Positions 8,755 through 16,436 of a stretch of DNA of 64,000 bases are shown piece after piece (position 1 is the first letter of the stretch; each line of letters begins with the position of its first letter). Where the stretch lies: positions 124,001 to 188,000 of the forward strand of contig NZ_VCQU01000005.1 of NCBI RefSeq assembly GCF_012932915.1, read 5' to 3'. The DNA is from Antrihabitans stalactiti (GTDB taxonomy: Bacteria; Actinomycetota; Actinomycetes; Mycobacteriales; Mycobacteriaceae). A model generated the notes under the pieces. It did no database searches and had not been told where the DNA came from. It was given only the letters and a program-made list of their open reading frames with translations. A program made the translations under genes and the position numbers.

Positions 8755-9187
8755 CGTCGGCTAGCCGGAAGTCCGCGAAATCGAATCCCGGTCCGACGAC
8801 GCAGCTCACGAGTGCCGGTTCTGCGCCGAGCGGTCGGGCACGCTGCCAGTGCCGGGGTGGGACGAGGACTTGCGGTGTGTCTGGTCCGACGACGATGTCG
8901 GACACCTCGCCAAGTGCGTCGCCGTCGCCGCCGAGACTCACCACCATCGGACTTCCCCGGTGGTACAGCCACAATTCGGCACCGAGGACGGTGTGCCAGT
9001 CGGACTGCTGTCCGGGTTCGAGCAGGAAGAGAATTGCGGTGCCTGCCCGCCGGGTGCCCGGGTAGCCAGCCGGTAGAGCGTCGAGCGGGATGACCACGTC
9101 GCTGCGCCACGTTTCGCGGTACCAACCGCCTTCGGGATGCGGGAGGAGGTCGAGGTCGTGGGCCCACGCGGGACGTTCCTTGGTCAA
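8717..9187 (-). CDS. Cupin protein of the DUF985 family
   Basis: 156 aa. Small beta-barrel cupin with the family hallmarks LPHPEGGWYRETWRS at the N-terminus, AGTAILFLLEPGQQSDWHTV in the middle and VPPRHWQRARPLG then LVSCVVGPGFDFADFRLA near the end. The biochemical role of the family is not established; some members are described as sugar epimerase-like. A TTG start at 9187 is chosen because an excellent AAAGGAG lies six bases upstream, and the TTG overlaps the stop of the upstream flavin oxidoreductase. The two genes therefore look coupled. The 3' end overlaps the aldo/keto reductase gene by 38 nt. Confidence 0.8.
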   Translation of the reverse strand: MTKERPAWAHDLDLLPHPEGGWYRETWRSDVVIPLDALPAGYPGTRRAGTAILFLLEPGQQSDWHTVLGAELWLYHRGSPMVVSLGGDGDALGEVSDIVVGPDTPQVLVPPRHWQRARPLGAEPALVSCVVGPGFDFADFRLADATNRTHQDPDRS

Positions 9188-10278
9188 CTTCGACTCCTTT
9201 GAGTCGTGAGTTCGCGGACCGCGGCGCGGCCCGCTCGATTGGCGCCGATTGTGCTGGCGGACGGTCCGTAGCCGAGCAAGTGGATTCTTGGGTCCGCGGC
9301 GACTTGGGTGGCGAGGCGTCCGGTCATCGTGATGCCCCCGCCCGGACCGCGCAGCCGCAACGGCGCGAGATGATCGAGCGAGCTGCGAAAACCCGTGCAC
9401 CACAGAATGACGTGCGCTTCCTGGAACGTTCCGTCGGCCCAGCGAACGCCGTCGGGCTCGATGGTGGAGAACATCGGGCGGCGCTGCAGCACACCCCGTG
9501 CGCGGGCTGCGCGGACTCGGTCGTCGACCGGCAGACCTGTCACCGACACGACCGAACCAGGCGGCAAACCGCGACGGACGCGGTCCTCGACCATCGCCAC
9601 CGCACGCCGACCGAGTTCCGGAGTGAAGGGTTCTTCGCGAAATTGCGGCTCGGACCGCGTCACCCAGGTCGTCGACGTGACGAGTGAGATTTCATCGAGC
9701 AGCTGCACTGCCGACACTCCGCCACCGACCACCACGACGTGCTTGCCGACGAACTCGTCGGCGGTGTCGTAATCCTTGGTGTGCAGCTGCTTACCCGAAA
9801 ACGTTTCGGCGCCGCGGTAATACGGGATGAAGGGGTGCTCCCACGTGCCGGTGGCATTGATCAGCGCGCGCGTAGAAATGTCGCCGTGGTTCGTCTCGGC
9901 GCGCAACGGACCGGTGCGATCACCGCTGTCGCACACAACGGTCACCGTGGTCGGCCGCTCGACCTGCAAGTCGAACTGCTCCTCGTAGCGGCGGTAGTAC
10001 TCCGGCACGGCCTCGGAGGCGCGCACCGTCGCGGACCCGTCCCCGAGCGTGTCGGCAAACGCCATGCCCGGCAGGTCGCTCACACCGTTCACCGTGGTCA
10101 GCGTCAGCGACGGCCAGCGAAACTGCCACGCGCCACCTGGACCTGGGGCGTGGTCGACCACCAGGAAGTCCTTGTGTGGGACCAATCCGACCTTGCGCAG
10201 GTGGTAGCCGGCGGACAGCCCGGCCTGACCGGCGCCGATCACCAATACGTCGACCGTGCGCTTCGTCGGTTCCTCCAC
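9184..10278 (-). CDS. Flavin-dependent NAD(P)-binding monooxygenase-type oxidoreductase
   Basis: 364 aa. Two Rossmann dinucleotide sites are visible: FAD-type VLVIGAGQAGLSAGYHL at the N-terminus and NADPH-type VVVVGGGVSAVQLLDEI near the middle. A C-terminal WCTGFRSSLDHLAPL is typical of FMO/CzcO-like enzymes. The segment GGAWQFRWPSLTL corresponds to the GG.W...YPG region of flavin monooxygenases. Substrate unknown. The GTG at 10278 (VEEPTKRTVDVLVIG) is preferred because longer starts would overlap the divergent echA6 gene. Its stop overlaps the TTG start of the DUF985 cupin gene, so these two are probably one operon. Confidence 0.85.
   Translation of the reverse strand: MEEPTKRTVDVLVIGAGQAGLSAGYHLRKVGLVPHKDFLVVDHAPGPGGAWQFRWPSLTLTTVNGVSDLPGMAFADTLGDGSATVRASEAVPEYYRRYEEQFDLQVERPTTVTVVCDSGDRTGPLRAETNHGDISTRALINATGTWEHPFIPYYRGAETFSGKQLHTKDYDTADEFVGKHVVVVGGGVSAVQLLDEISLVTSTTWVTRSEPQFREEPFTPELGRRAVAMVEDRVRRGLPPGSVVSVTGLPVDDRVRAARARGVLQRRPMFSTIEPDGVRWADGTFQEAHVILWCTGFRSSLDHLAPLRLRGPGGGITMTGRLATQVAADPRIHLLGYGPSASTIGANRAGRAAVRELTTQRSRS
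9191..9206 (-). promoter_or_regulatory. Hairpin that contains the ribosome binding site of the DUF985 gene
   Basis: On the minus strand CGACTC-AAAG-GAGTCG forms a six-pair stem with a four-base loop. The AAAGGAG ribosome binding site spans the loop and the 3' arm. It could hide the site when the upstream gene is not being translated, which would enforce coupling to the flavin oxidoreductase. The structure is seen directly; its regulatory role is inferred. Confidence 0.4.
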
Positions 10279-10318
10279 ACACCAAAAGTACGCACAGTAG
10301 GACTGATAGGTTCTGGCG

Positions 10319-11047
10319 ATGATCGGATTCAGCCGAGACGGGGACGTAGTAACGATCGAGCTCCAACGCGAGGAGCGGCGCAATGCGCTGAACGCCGAGC
10401 TGTGTGACCTCCTTCGTGACGCGGTCGAAAAGGCAACGAACGAAGACGCTCGAGCGATCGTCCTGACGGGGCGCGGGTCGGTGTTCTGCGCCGGTGCGGA
10501 CCTCTCGGAGGTCTATTCCGAAAACTTCACCGAGAACCTGCTCGGCATGCTGCACACGATCGATTCGGTGCCGGTGCCGGTGATTGCCGCAGTGAACGGT
10601 CCGGCGTTGGGTGCGGGTACGCAACTCGCGATCGCCTCGGATCTTCGGGTCGTCTCACCCGACGCCTTCTTCGCGATTCCGGCTGCCAAGCTCGGCATCA
10701 CAGTCGATCGCTGGACCGCGCGACGCTTGGCCTCCCTGGTGGGTGGCGGTCCGGCGCGGACCATCCTGCTCGGCGCCGAGCCGGTGTGGGCTCAGGATGC
10801 GTACGGCTACGGCCTCGCGAACAAGCTCGGGACCTTGGCCGACGCGCACGCCTGGGCGAAATCGATCGCCGAGTTGGCGCCACTGACCCTGCAGCACCTG
10901 AAGCTCGTGCTCAACGACGACGGCACCCAGGACGAGGAATCACACGAGCAGCGAGCTGCGTTGCTCACGGCGTGGACGAGTGACGATGCCAAAGAAGGTC
11001 GCCTGGCCCGCAAAGAAAAGCGCCACCCGAAATTCACGGGTCGGTAG
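10319..11047 (+). CDS. echA6: Enoyl-CoA hydratase/isomerase family protein, EchA6 type
   Basis: 242 aa crotonase-fold protein. Oxyanion-hole segments are FCAGADLSEVY and NGPALGAGTQLAIASDLRVVSPDAFFAIPAAKLGI. The N-terminus (VTIELQREERRNALNAEL), the mid-segment and the C-terminal EKRHPKFTGR closely follow M. tuberculosis EchA6 (Rv0905). That protein lacks ordinary hydratase chemistry and is reported to shuttle fatty acyl-CoA into mycolic acid synthesis. The usual catalytic glutamates are not evident here, in line with EchA6. It is followed by an Rv0906-like gene, the same order as in M. tuberculosis, and is divergent from the flavin oxidoreductase across 40 bp. Confidence 0.88.
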   Translation: MIGFSRDGDVVTIELQREERRNALNAELCDLLRDAVEKATNEDARAIVLTGRGSVFCAGADLSEVYSENFTENLLGMLHTIDSVPVPVIAAVNGPALGAGTQLAIASDLRVVSPDAFFAIPAAKLGITVDRWTARRLASLVGGGPARTILLGAEPVWAQDAYGYGLANKLGTLADAHAWAKSIAELAPLTLQHLKLVLNDDGTQDEESHEQRAALLTAWTSDDAKEGRLARKEKRHPKFTGR

Positions 11048-11078
11048 TTGCTGACCAGCATGTGAGCAGGCCGGCGTC

Positions 11079-11093
11079 CCCGCGAACCGCGGG
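11079..11093. other. Short GC hairpin between echA6 and the metallo-hydrolase gene
   Basis: CCCGCG-AAC-CGCGGG is a perfect six-pair stem with a three-base loop, 32 nt after the echA6 stop. It has no T-run after it, so it is at best a weak or Rho-assisted terminator, or a processing signal between the two genes. Confidence 0.3.
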
Positions 11094-11130
11094 AGCGGAG
11101 CGAGCGCAGAAGAATCAGTAGTGTGGTGAT

Positions 11131-12246
11131 GTGAACGTCAAAGGTGCTACTGCCTCTGTCCTAGGCTTCGCGGGTCTGTCGTGGGTCGCGAAGGAAGCCG
11201 CCGCAACGCGCGCGTCGATCGGCGCGTCGCAGTCCGATATCAAGCCGTACGCGACCGGCTCGTCGCATTTCCGTGACGGGACGTTCCACAACACGGAGGC
11301 GCCGCCGGCCACCGCGCCGAGTGACCCGACGCCGATCGTGAAGGGAATGCTGACGCGAGGCAAGGTCGGTCGGCCGAACGGTGATGTTCCGCTGGCGACG
11401 CCACTTGCGCCCGCCGACGCCGCCGAACTGGCGCTGACGTGGTACGGCCACGCGTCGGTTCTGGTCGAGATCGATGGTTACCGGGTGCTCGCCGATCCGG
11501 TCTGGAGCGAACGGTGCTCACCGTCGGCGAAGATCGGGCCGGCACGGCTACATCCGGTGCCGGTAGAAATCGAGGCCTTGCCGCCGGTCGATGCGATCGT
11601 GATCAGTCACGACCATTACGACCACCTCGATCTTCCGACTGTCGAGGCGCTCCTGCTACACCAGAATGCACCGTTCGTCGTGCCGCTCGGCATCGGTGCG
11701 CATCTGCGTCAATGGAACGTACCCGAGGATCGCATCGTCGAACTCGACTGGGACGCAAGCGTATCCATCGGTGCGCTGACGATCACCTGCACGGAGGCGA
11801 GGCACTTCTCCGGCCGCGGCTTGGTTCGCAATACGACGCTGTGGGCATCCTGGACTCTCCAGGGGCCCACGCGCCGAGCGTATTTCGGCGGCGACAGCGG
11901 ATATGGCAAGTGCTACAAGGAGATCGGCGAAACGCACGGCCCCTTCGACCTCACCATTCTGCCGATCGGCGCGTACAACGACTTCTGGCGTGAGATTCAC
12001 ATGAACCCCGAGGAAGCGGTCCAGGCGCACGCCGACCTCAACCAAGGCGATGCGACGGCGGGCACACTCGTCCCGATTCACTGGGCGACCTTCAACCTCG
12101 CCTTCCACACCTGGAGCGAGCCGGTCGAGCGCTTGACCGCTGCGGCCGAGCCGGCGGGCACTCCCGTATTCGTGCCGATGCCGGGCCAGCGCGTCGATAT
12201 CGCCCGCCCGGCGGCGCAGCAGAATTGGTGGGACGGACTGAGCTAG
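11131..12246 (+). CDS. Metallo-beta-lactamase-fold hydrolase (Rv0906 / NAPE-PLD-like)
   Basis: 371 aa. The metal-binding motif is ISHDHYDHLD, starting near residue 158, preceded by the strand LTWYGHASVLVEIDGYRVLADPVWSER. Later ligands lie in TEARHFSGRG, YFGGDSGYG and PIHWATFNLAFH. This layout matches the zinc-dependent phosphodiesterases related to N-acyl-phosphatidylethanolamine phospholipase D and M. tuberculosis Rv0906, which also follows echA6. A short hydrophobic N-terminus (SVLGFAGLSWVA) may anchor it in or near the membrane. The GTG at 11131 is the first plausible start after the echA6 gene. The substrate, presumably a phospholipid or cyclic nucleotide-like diester, is not determined. 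Confidence 0.87.
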   Translation: MNVKGATASVLGFAGLSWVAKEAAATRASIGASQSDIKPYATGSSHFRDGTFHNTEAPPATAPSDPTPIVKGMLTRGKVGRPNGDVPLATPLAPADAAELALTWYGHASVLVEIDGYRVLADPVWSERCSPSAKIGPARLHPVPVEIEALPPVDAIVISHDHYDHLDLPTVEALLLHQNAPFVVPLGIGAHLRQWNVPEDRIVELDWDASVSIGALTITCTEARHFSGRGLVRNTTLWASWTLQGPTRRAYFGGDSGYGKCYKEIGETHGPFDLTILPIGAYNDFWREIHMNPEEAVQAHADLNQGDATAGTLVPIHWATFNLAFHTWSEPVERLTAAAEPAGTPVFVPMPGQRVDIARPAAQQNWWDGLS

Positions 12247-12274
12247 CTCGCCCCGACCCGACCAGCAACAGCAG

Positions 12275-12424
12275 TTATTGGCAGCCGCAGGTCCCGGGGG
12301 CGGCGTCGGCTTTCTCGGCGCCGCAGCAGGTGGACTTCTCGCTCGGCTCGCAACAGACCTGCTGTTTTGCCGGCGTGCAGCAGGTGTTCGGCGTGACCTT
12401 TTCGGCAATGTCGGATTCGTTCAT
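12275..12424 (-). CDS. 49-aa cysteine-rich peptide, possible metal or metalloid binder
   Basis: The peptide starts MNESDIAEKV and contains eight cysteines in 36 residues: TCCTPAKQ, VCCEPSEK, STCCGAEK and TCGCQ. Spacing by CC pairs resembles metallothionein-like peptides and the Cys-rich insert of actinobacterial arsenite methyltransferases, but I cannot assign it to a family. The start at 12424 has an AAGGGGAAA ribosome binding site ten bases upstream. The gene sits 73 nt downstream of the sigma factor gene on the same strand, so it probably belongs to that transcript. Alternatively it is the remnant of a larger Cys-rich protein. Confidence 0.6.
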   Translation of the reverse strand: MNESDIAEKVTPNTCCTPAKQQVCCEPSEKSTCCGAEKADAAPGTCGCQ

Positions 12425-12497
12425 GGCATTTCCCCTTGATAGGAACGGTTGTGCTTGCTCCTGTTCAGACGATCCGCCCGGCAAATGGACGCAATCG

Positions 12498-13118
12498 TCA
12501 CGCAGGATGCGCCGAACTCCCAGAGCAGCCGCAGCTATCGGGGCGCGTGTACTCCATCGGCATGCCGCGAGAGTCGAGCGTCAGGGCGCAACAACGCCGC
12601 AGCACGTCGACCAGCTGCTGCCGACCGCGTTGAACACGGGACTTCATCCCCGACACCGAGATGCCTTCCAGGCGCGCCGCCTCCGCCTGGGCGTTACCGT
12701 CGAGATCGGTCAATTCCAGCGCTCGGCGATAGGTGGGTGTCAGTCCCTCGAGTAGCGGCCGCAAACACCCGGCGAGTTCGGTCATCACCTCATCCGAGCT
12801 GTCCCAGCTAGCCTCGACGTCGTCGCGCATGTCGCCAGGGGCGGCATCGAGCTGTTCACGTGCACGTGCGACGCGGCGGTATTCGTCTGTGACGGCATTG
12901 CGCGCGATGCGAAATACCCAGCCGGCCAGTCTCTCCCGGTCGTCGAGGCTGCCGACATTTTCATGAATTTTGATCAGAACTTCACTCACGATGTCGTCGG
13001 CACGATACGGGTCGTTGATCCGCCGGTGCACGAACGACCGTAGTTCCGCGCCGAACCGGCGCCAGACATCTTCGACTGTCGGATGGCCGGCCTCGGCCGT
13101 CATCTCTTGCACGCTCAT
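12498..13118 (-). CDS. sigZ: ECF RNA polymerase sigma factor, SigZ type
   Basis: 206 aa. Region 2 is visible as ELRSFVHRRINDPYRADDIVSEVLIKIHENVGSLDDRERLAGWVFRIARNAVTDEYRR. Region 4 is LEGLTPTYRRALELTDLDGNAQAEAARLEGISVSGMKSRVQRGRQQL. After region 4 a tail with four cysteines follows (RRCCALTLDSRGMPMEY, then CGCSG), which is characteristic of the SigZ group and suggests metal or redox sensing within the sigma factor. No anti-sigma gene is adjacent. The ATG at 13118 (MSVQEM) has GAAGGA upstream. It is divergent from a DrrAB-type exporter, with two palindromes in between. Confidence 0.8.
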   Translation of the reverse strand: MSVQEMTAEAGHPTVEDVWRRFGAELRSFVHRRINDPYRADDIVSEVLIKIHENVGSLDDRERLAGWVFRIARNAVTDEYRRVARAREQLDAAPGDMRDDVEASWDSSDEVMTELAGCLRPLLEGLTPTYRRALELTDLDGNAQAEAARLEGISVSGMKSRVQRGRQQLVDVLRRCCALTLDSRGMPMEYTRPDSCGCSGSSAHPA

Positions 13119-13171
13119 GGTCGAGTCCTTCTTCGTCGTTGGGCACAGAGGTCGCCTGAGACGCTCCTCGC

Positions 13172-13225
13172 CCGTACAGACGACGGTACGGCCAGAAGGA
13201 CGCAACCGGGACCCCGTTTGCGTCC
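13172..13225. promoter_or_regulatory. Two inverted repeats in the sigZ / ABC exporter divergent region
   Basis: CCGTAC-N8-GTACGG lies at 13172-13191 and GGACGCAA-N12-TTGCGTCC at 13198-13225. Both are perfect in their arms and occupy the middle of the 162-bp gap between the sigZ start and the exporter start. They are well placed to be operators for both directions. The binding factor is unknown, and no repressor gene is visible next to them. Confidence 0.5.
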
Positions 13226-13280
13226 ATTCGCAGTCGTCGGCGTCTGAGCAGTCACACCGTCGATTCAGGAGGCCGCACCG

Positions 13281-14234
13281 ATGTCCAGCACCCTTCTCAT
13301 TCCTGTTCGAACCGCAACTCCGGTCGTGGTCGAGGACCTACACGTTGCATTCGGTAAGGCGCGGGCCCTCGACGGAGTCGACCTCGAAGTACGGGCCGGC
13401 ACCACGCTCGGCGTACTCGGGCACAACGGCGCAGGCAAAACCACTCTGATCAAGGTGCTCACCACATTGCTCCGCCCGACGACCGGACGGGTGGTCGTCG
13501 ACGGCCTCTATGTGGTCACGGACGCAACGGCAGTGCGCCGGCGGATCGGGGTAACCGGTCAATACGCCGGTCTCGACGAATTCCTCACCGCCCGAGAAAA
13601 TTTGGAGCTCGTCGGCCGTCTTGCCGGACTCCGCACACAGGCACGTGTCCGGTCGGGCGAACTGATCGACCGCCTCGGACTGCAAGATCTGGCTTCGCGA
13701 CGCATCGGCGAGTTGTCCGGCGGATCGCGTCGGCGAGTCGACCTGGCTGCAAGCCTCGTCGGCTCGCCATCCGTGCTGTTCCTCGACGAACCCACCACCG
13801 GGCTCGACCCACTCGCCCGCACCGCGCTGTGGGAGGTCGTCGACGAACTCACCACCAACGGAACGACCGTGGTGCTCACCACCCAATATCTCGAAGAAGC
13901 CGACCGGCTCGCTGACCACATCGTCGTGCTGAACAAGGGCCGTGTCGCAGCACGCGGCACACCTACGCAGTTGAAACGCATCGTCGGCGGCAAAGTTGTG
14001 ACCGCCACGATCCCCGCCGATCGACTCCACCGATTGACTTTCCCCACAGATGCGGCACGCCTCGTCGCTTCCGACCAGGTTCGGGTTTCGGTCACTGCGA
14101 ACGATGCCGCGACCGCCGCAGATGTCGTCGCTCGCCTCGTCAGCGACGACGTCGAGTTCAGCGACCTCGACATCGCCTCACCCAGTCTCGACGACGTCTT
14201 CACTCATATCGCCCTCGAAGGAGCTCTCTCATGA
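13281..14234 (+). CDS. ABC transporter ATP-binding protein, DrrA type
   Basis: 317 aa. One ABC ATPase domain: Walker A GHNGAGKTTLI, signature ELSGGSRRRVDLAASL, Walker B VLFLDEPTTGLDP and an H-loop in TTQYLEEADRLADHI. A C-terminal extension of about 80 residues is typical of the daunorubicin-resistance (DrrA) subfamily, which powers export of hydrophobic drugs or lipids. AGGAGG precedes the ATG at 13281. Its stop overlaps the permease start (ATGA), so the two subunits are coupled. Divergence from sigZ suggests that the exporter is induced by the same stress that the sigma factor answers. Confidence 0.9.
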   Translation: MSSTLLIPVRTATPVVVEDLHVAFGKARALDGVDLEVRAGTTLGVLGHNGAGKTTLIKVLTTLLRPTTGRVVVDGLYVVTDATAVRRRIGVTGQYAGLDEFLTARENLELVGRLAGLRTQARVRSGELIDRLGLQDLASRRIGELSGGSRRRVDLAASLVGSPSVLFLDEPTTGLDPLARTALWEVVDELTTNGTTVVLTTQYLEEADRLADHIVVLNKGRVAARGTPTQLKRIVGGKVVTATIPADRLHRLTFPTDAARLVASDQVRVSVTANDAATAADVVARLVSDDVEFSDLDIASPSLDDVFTHIALEGALS

Positions 14235-15046
14235 ATGCCTTGCTCGCAGTCGATGCCACGCGGTCGCCTGTCGTTGACCAATTGATCGCACTCGTCGTCC
14301 GCAACCTGCGCACCAGCGCCCGTGTCCCGCAATTGTTGATGTTCTCGCTGACGATGCCGATGGCGATGCTTGTGTTGTTCAGCCAGGTATTCCGCAGTGT
14401 CGCAGCCGGACCCGAGTTCCCGACCGGTGTCAGCTACATAGACTTCCTCACCCCAGCCATGCTCGCTGTTTCTACGGTGATGGCCGGAACGAACGCGGGG
14501 GTGTCGGCAGCGATCGATCACACCAACGGTCTGCACGACCGATTCGCCGCCCTTCCGATGCGCTCGTGGCTACCTGGCGTCGCCCGCACGATCAACGAAG
14601 CCGCATTCACCCTTGTCCGTGCGGCACTCCTCGGCATCGCCGCTGTCGCGCTCGGCTTCCGGTTCCATGGCAGCGTCGGCGACGCGGTCGCCGGACTCGC
14701 CGTCCTGGTGGTGTTGGCTGCGGCGATGAGCGCCCTGTTCGGACGCATCGGCGACCGGCTCCGCCGGCCCGACGTCGTCCAGTTCGCCGGAATGATGGTG
14801 ATGATGCCGTTCATGTTCGTCTCCGGAGCGTTCGCGCCGCTCGACACGATGCCCCGCTGGATGCAAGCCTTCGCGGCACTCAACCCAGTCGCGCACGCCA
14901 CCGACGCCCTCCGTGGGCATGTGCTCGGAACTGCCACCGTCGGCGATTCCGTCACTGCTCTTCTCGCCGCGATTGCACTGTGGATAGCGGTCATGGCCGT
15001 GCCCAGCGTCGCCCAATTTCGCCGCAGCACAGTGTCGAACGGTTAG
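14231..15046 (+). CDS. ABC-2 type transporter permease, DrrB type
   Basis: 271 aa membrane protein with about six hydrophobic segments, for example LLMFSLTMPMAMLVLFSQVF, FLTPAMLAVSTVMAG, AGLAVLVVLAAAMSALFG, FAGMMVMMPFMFVSGAFAPL and ALLAAIALWIAVMAVP. The FVSGAFAPLDTMPRWMQAFAALNPVAHATDALR segment is the conserved ABC-2 signature before the last helices. Overlaps the ATPase gene by four bases and is followed after 31 nt by the flavoenzyme gene. It forms an efflux pump with the preceding subunit; the substrate is unknown. Confidence 0.9.
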   Translation: MNALLAVDATRSPVVDQLIALVVRNLRTSARVPQLLMFSLTMPMAMLVLFSQVFRSVAAGPEFPTGVSYIDFLTPAMLAVSTVMAGTNAGVSAAIDHTNGLHDRFAALPMRSWLPGVARTINEAAFTLVRAALLGIAAVALGFRFHGSVGDAVAGLAVLVVLAAAMSALFGRIGDRLRRPDVVQFAGMMVMMPFMFVSGAFAPLDTMPRWMQAFAALNPVAHATDALRGHVLGTATVGDSVTALLAAIALWIAVMAVPSVAQFRRSTVSNG

Positions 15047-15077
15047 TTCGATGTTTATCGAAGAAGGGATGAAGTCA

Positions 15078-16433
15078 ATGAACGAGAAGGAATACAACGA
15101 GTTGCCGGTCGTGGTGGTCGGCGCCGGACCGATCGGCCTTGCCGCCGCCACCCAGCTGCGTGAACGCGGACTGACCCCGATGGTGTTCGAACGTGGGCCT
15201 GGAGCCGGCGCAGCGGTGTCGCAATGGAACCACGTGCGTGTGTTCTCCCGGTGGGGCGAGCTGATCGACCCCGCCGCACGCCGCCTGCTCGAGACGACGG
15301 GCTGGACCGCACCCGGCAGAAACTCGTACCCCACCGGCAAGCAGTGGACCCGCGACTATCTCGTCCCGTTGGCGGACGCGCTCGGAGATGTCGTTGTGTT
15401 CGACACCGAGGTCATCGGGGTTGCGCGTCGCGGCCGGGACCGGGTCGTGGACGCCGGGCGTGACACCGAACCATTGACCGTGCATGTTCGCCGCGGCGAT
15501 GGCAGCGATGCCCGCATCGATGCGCGAGCCGTGATCGACGCCTCTGGAACCTGGGGTGCACCGAACCCGCTCGGCGGCGACGGCCTGCCCGCTCTGGGTG
15601 AGCTTGCCGCGTCCAATTCGATCTCGTACCGCGTTCCCGATCTCCACGATCCATCCGTCCGGGCCCGCTACGCAGGCCGACACACCGTCATCGCCGGCAG
15701 CGGGCACTCTGCGCTTACGGCGATCATTGCTCTCGCCGACCTGGGACGCGATGCGCCCGGAACTCGGATCACGTGGGTGCTGCGGCGAGGGGATGTCGGT
15801 GCGACATTCGGCGGTGGCAAATCCGATCAACTTCCCGCCCGGGGTGCACTCGGTGAACGCGCCAAGAAGGCCGTCGACGCTGGACTCCTGCGTGTAATTA
15901 CCGGATTCCGCACCGCGACAGTAGATTCCACCGCCCATGGGCAACTTGCGCTGATATCCGACGCCGGGCAACGTATCGACGCGATCGACCGTGTCGTGGT
16001 CTTGACCGGTTTCCGGCCGGACCTCTCGTGGCTCTCGGAAATCCGGCTCGGTCTCGACCCGGTACTGCAGGCACCGACTGCGCTGGCACCGTTGATCGAC
16101 CCGAACATCCACTCCTGCGGCACCGTCTACCCGCACGGAGTCACCGAACTCACTCATCCGGAACCGAACGTCTACCTCGTCGGCATGAAGAGCTACGGCC
16201 GCGCACCGACGTTCCTCGCGATGACCGGATACGAGCAGGTCCGCAGCATCGCCGCCGCCCTCGCCGGTGACCGTGCCAGCGCTGAACGGGTCGAACTGAC
16301 CCTCCCCGACACTGGTGTCTGCGGCGGCGCTGGAGTGTTCGAGGACCAACGAACAACCGGATCCGTCGGCGATCGCAGCGCGGCTCTCGCCGACCCGCGA
16401 CTGATCACACTGTCCGCGTCCGGCGTCAATTGA
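15078..16433 (+). CDS. FAD-dependent oxidoreductase (flavoprotein monooxygenase-like)
   Basis: 451 aa from the ATG at 15078, which has AGAAGGGA about nine bases upstream. In-frame ATGs at 15051 and 15069 are alternatives. FAD site VVVVGAGPIGLAAATQL, second nucleotide site TVIAGSGHSALTAIIAL, and late motif VVVLTGFRPDLSWL. A C-terminal motif LPDTGVCGG follows the nucleotide-binding core, and a conserved cysteine (NIHSCGTVYPHG) lies upstream of it. Similar flavoproteins occur in actinobacterial arsenic and thiol-stress islands, which would suit the neighbouring Cys-rich peptide and SigZ, but this is recollection plus inference. It is co-directional with the ABC exporter and probably in its operon. 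Confidence 0.8.
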   Translation: MNEKEYNELPVVVVGAGPIGLAAATQLRERGLTPMVFERGPGAGAAVSQWNHVRVFSRWGELIDPAARRLLETTGWTAPGRNSYPTGKQWTRDYLVPLADALGDVVVFDTEVIGVARRGRDRVVDAGRDTEPLTVHVRRGDGSDARIDARAVIDASGTWGAPNPLGGDGLPALGELAASNSISYRVPDLHDPSVRARYAGRHTVIAGSGHSALTAIIALADLGRDAPGTRITWVLRRGDVGATFGGGKSDQLPARGALGERAKKAVDAGLLRVITGFRTATVDSTAHGQLALISDAGQRIDAIDRVVVLTGFRPDLSWLSEIRLGLDPVLQAPTALAPLIDPNIHSCGTVYPHGVTELTHPEPNVYLVGMKSYGRAPTFLAMTGYEQVRSIAAALAGDRASAERVELTLPDTGVCGGAGVFEDQRTTGSVGDRSAALADPRLITLSASGVN

Positions 16434-16436
16434 GCT

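Noticed and set aside
15069-16433. Extra in-frame ATGs at 15051 and 15069 for the flavoenzyme
   Set aside because: The purine-rich ribosome binding site fits the ATG at 15078 better. The difference is nine residues at most and does not change the call.
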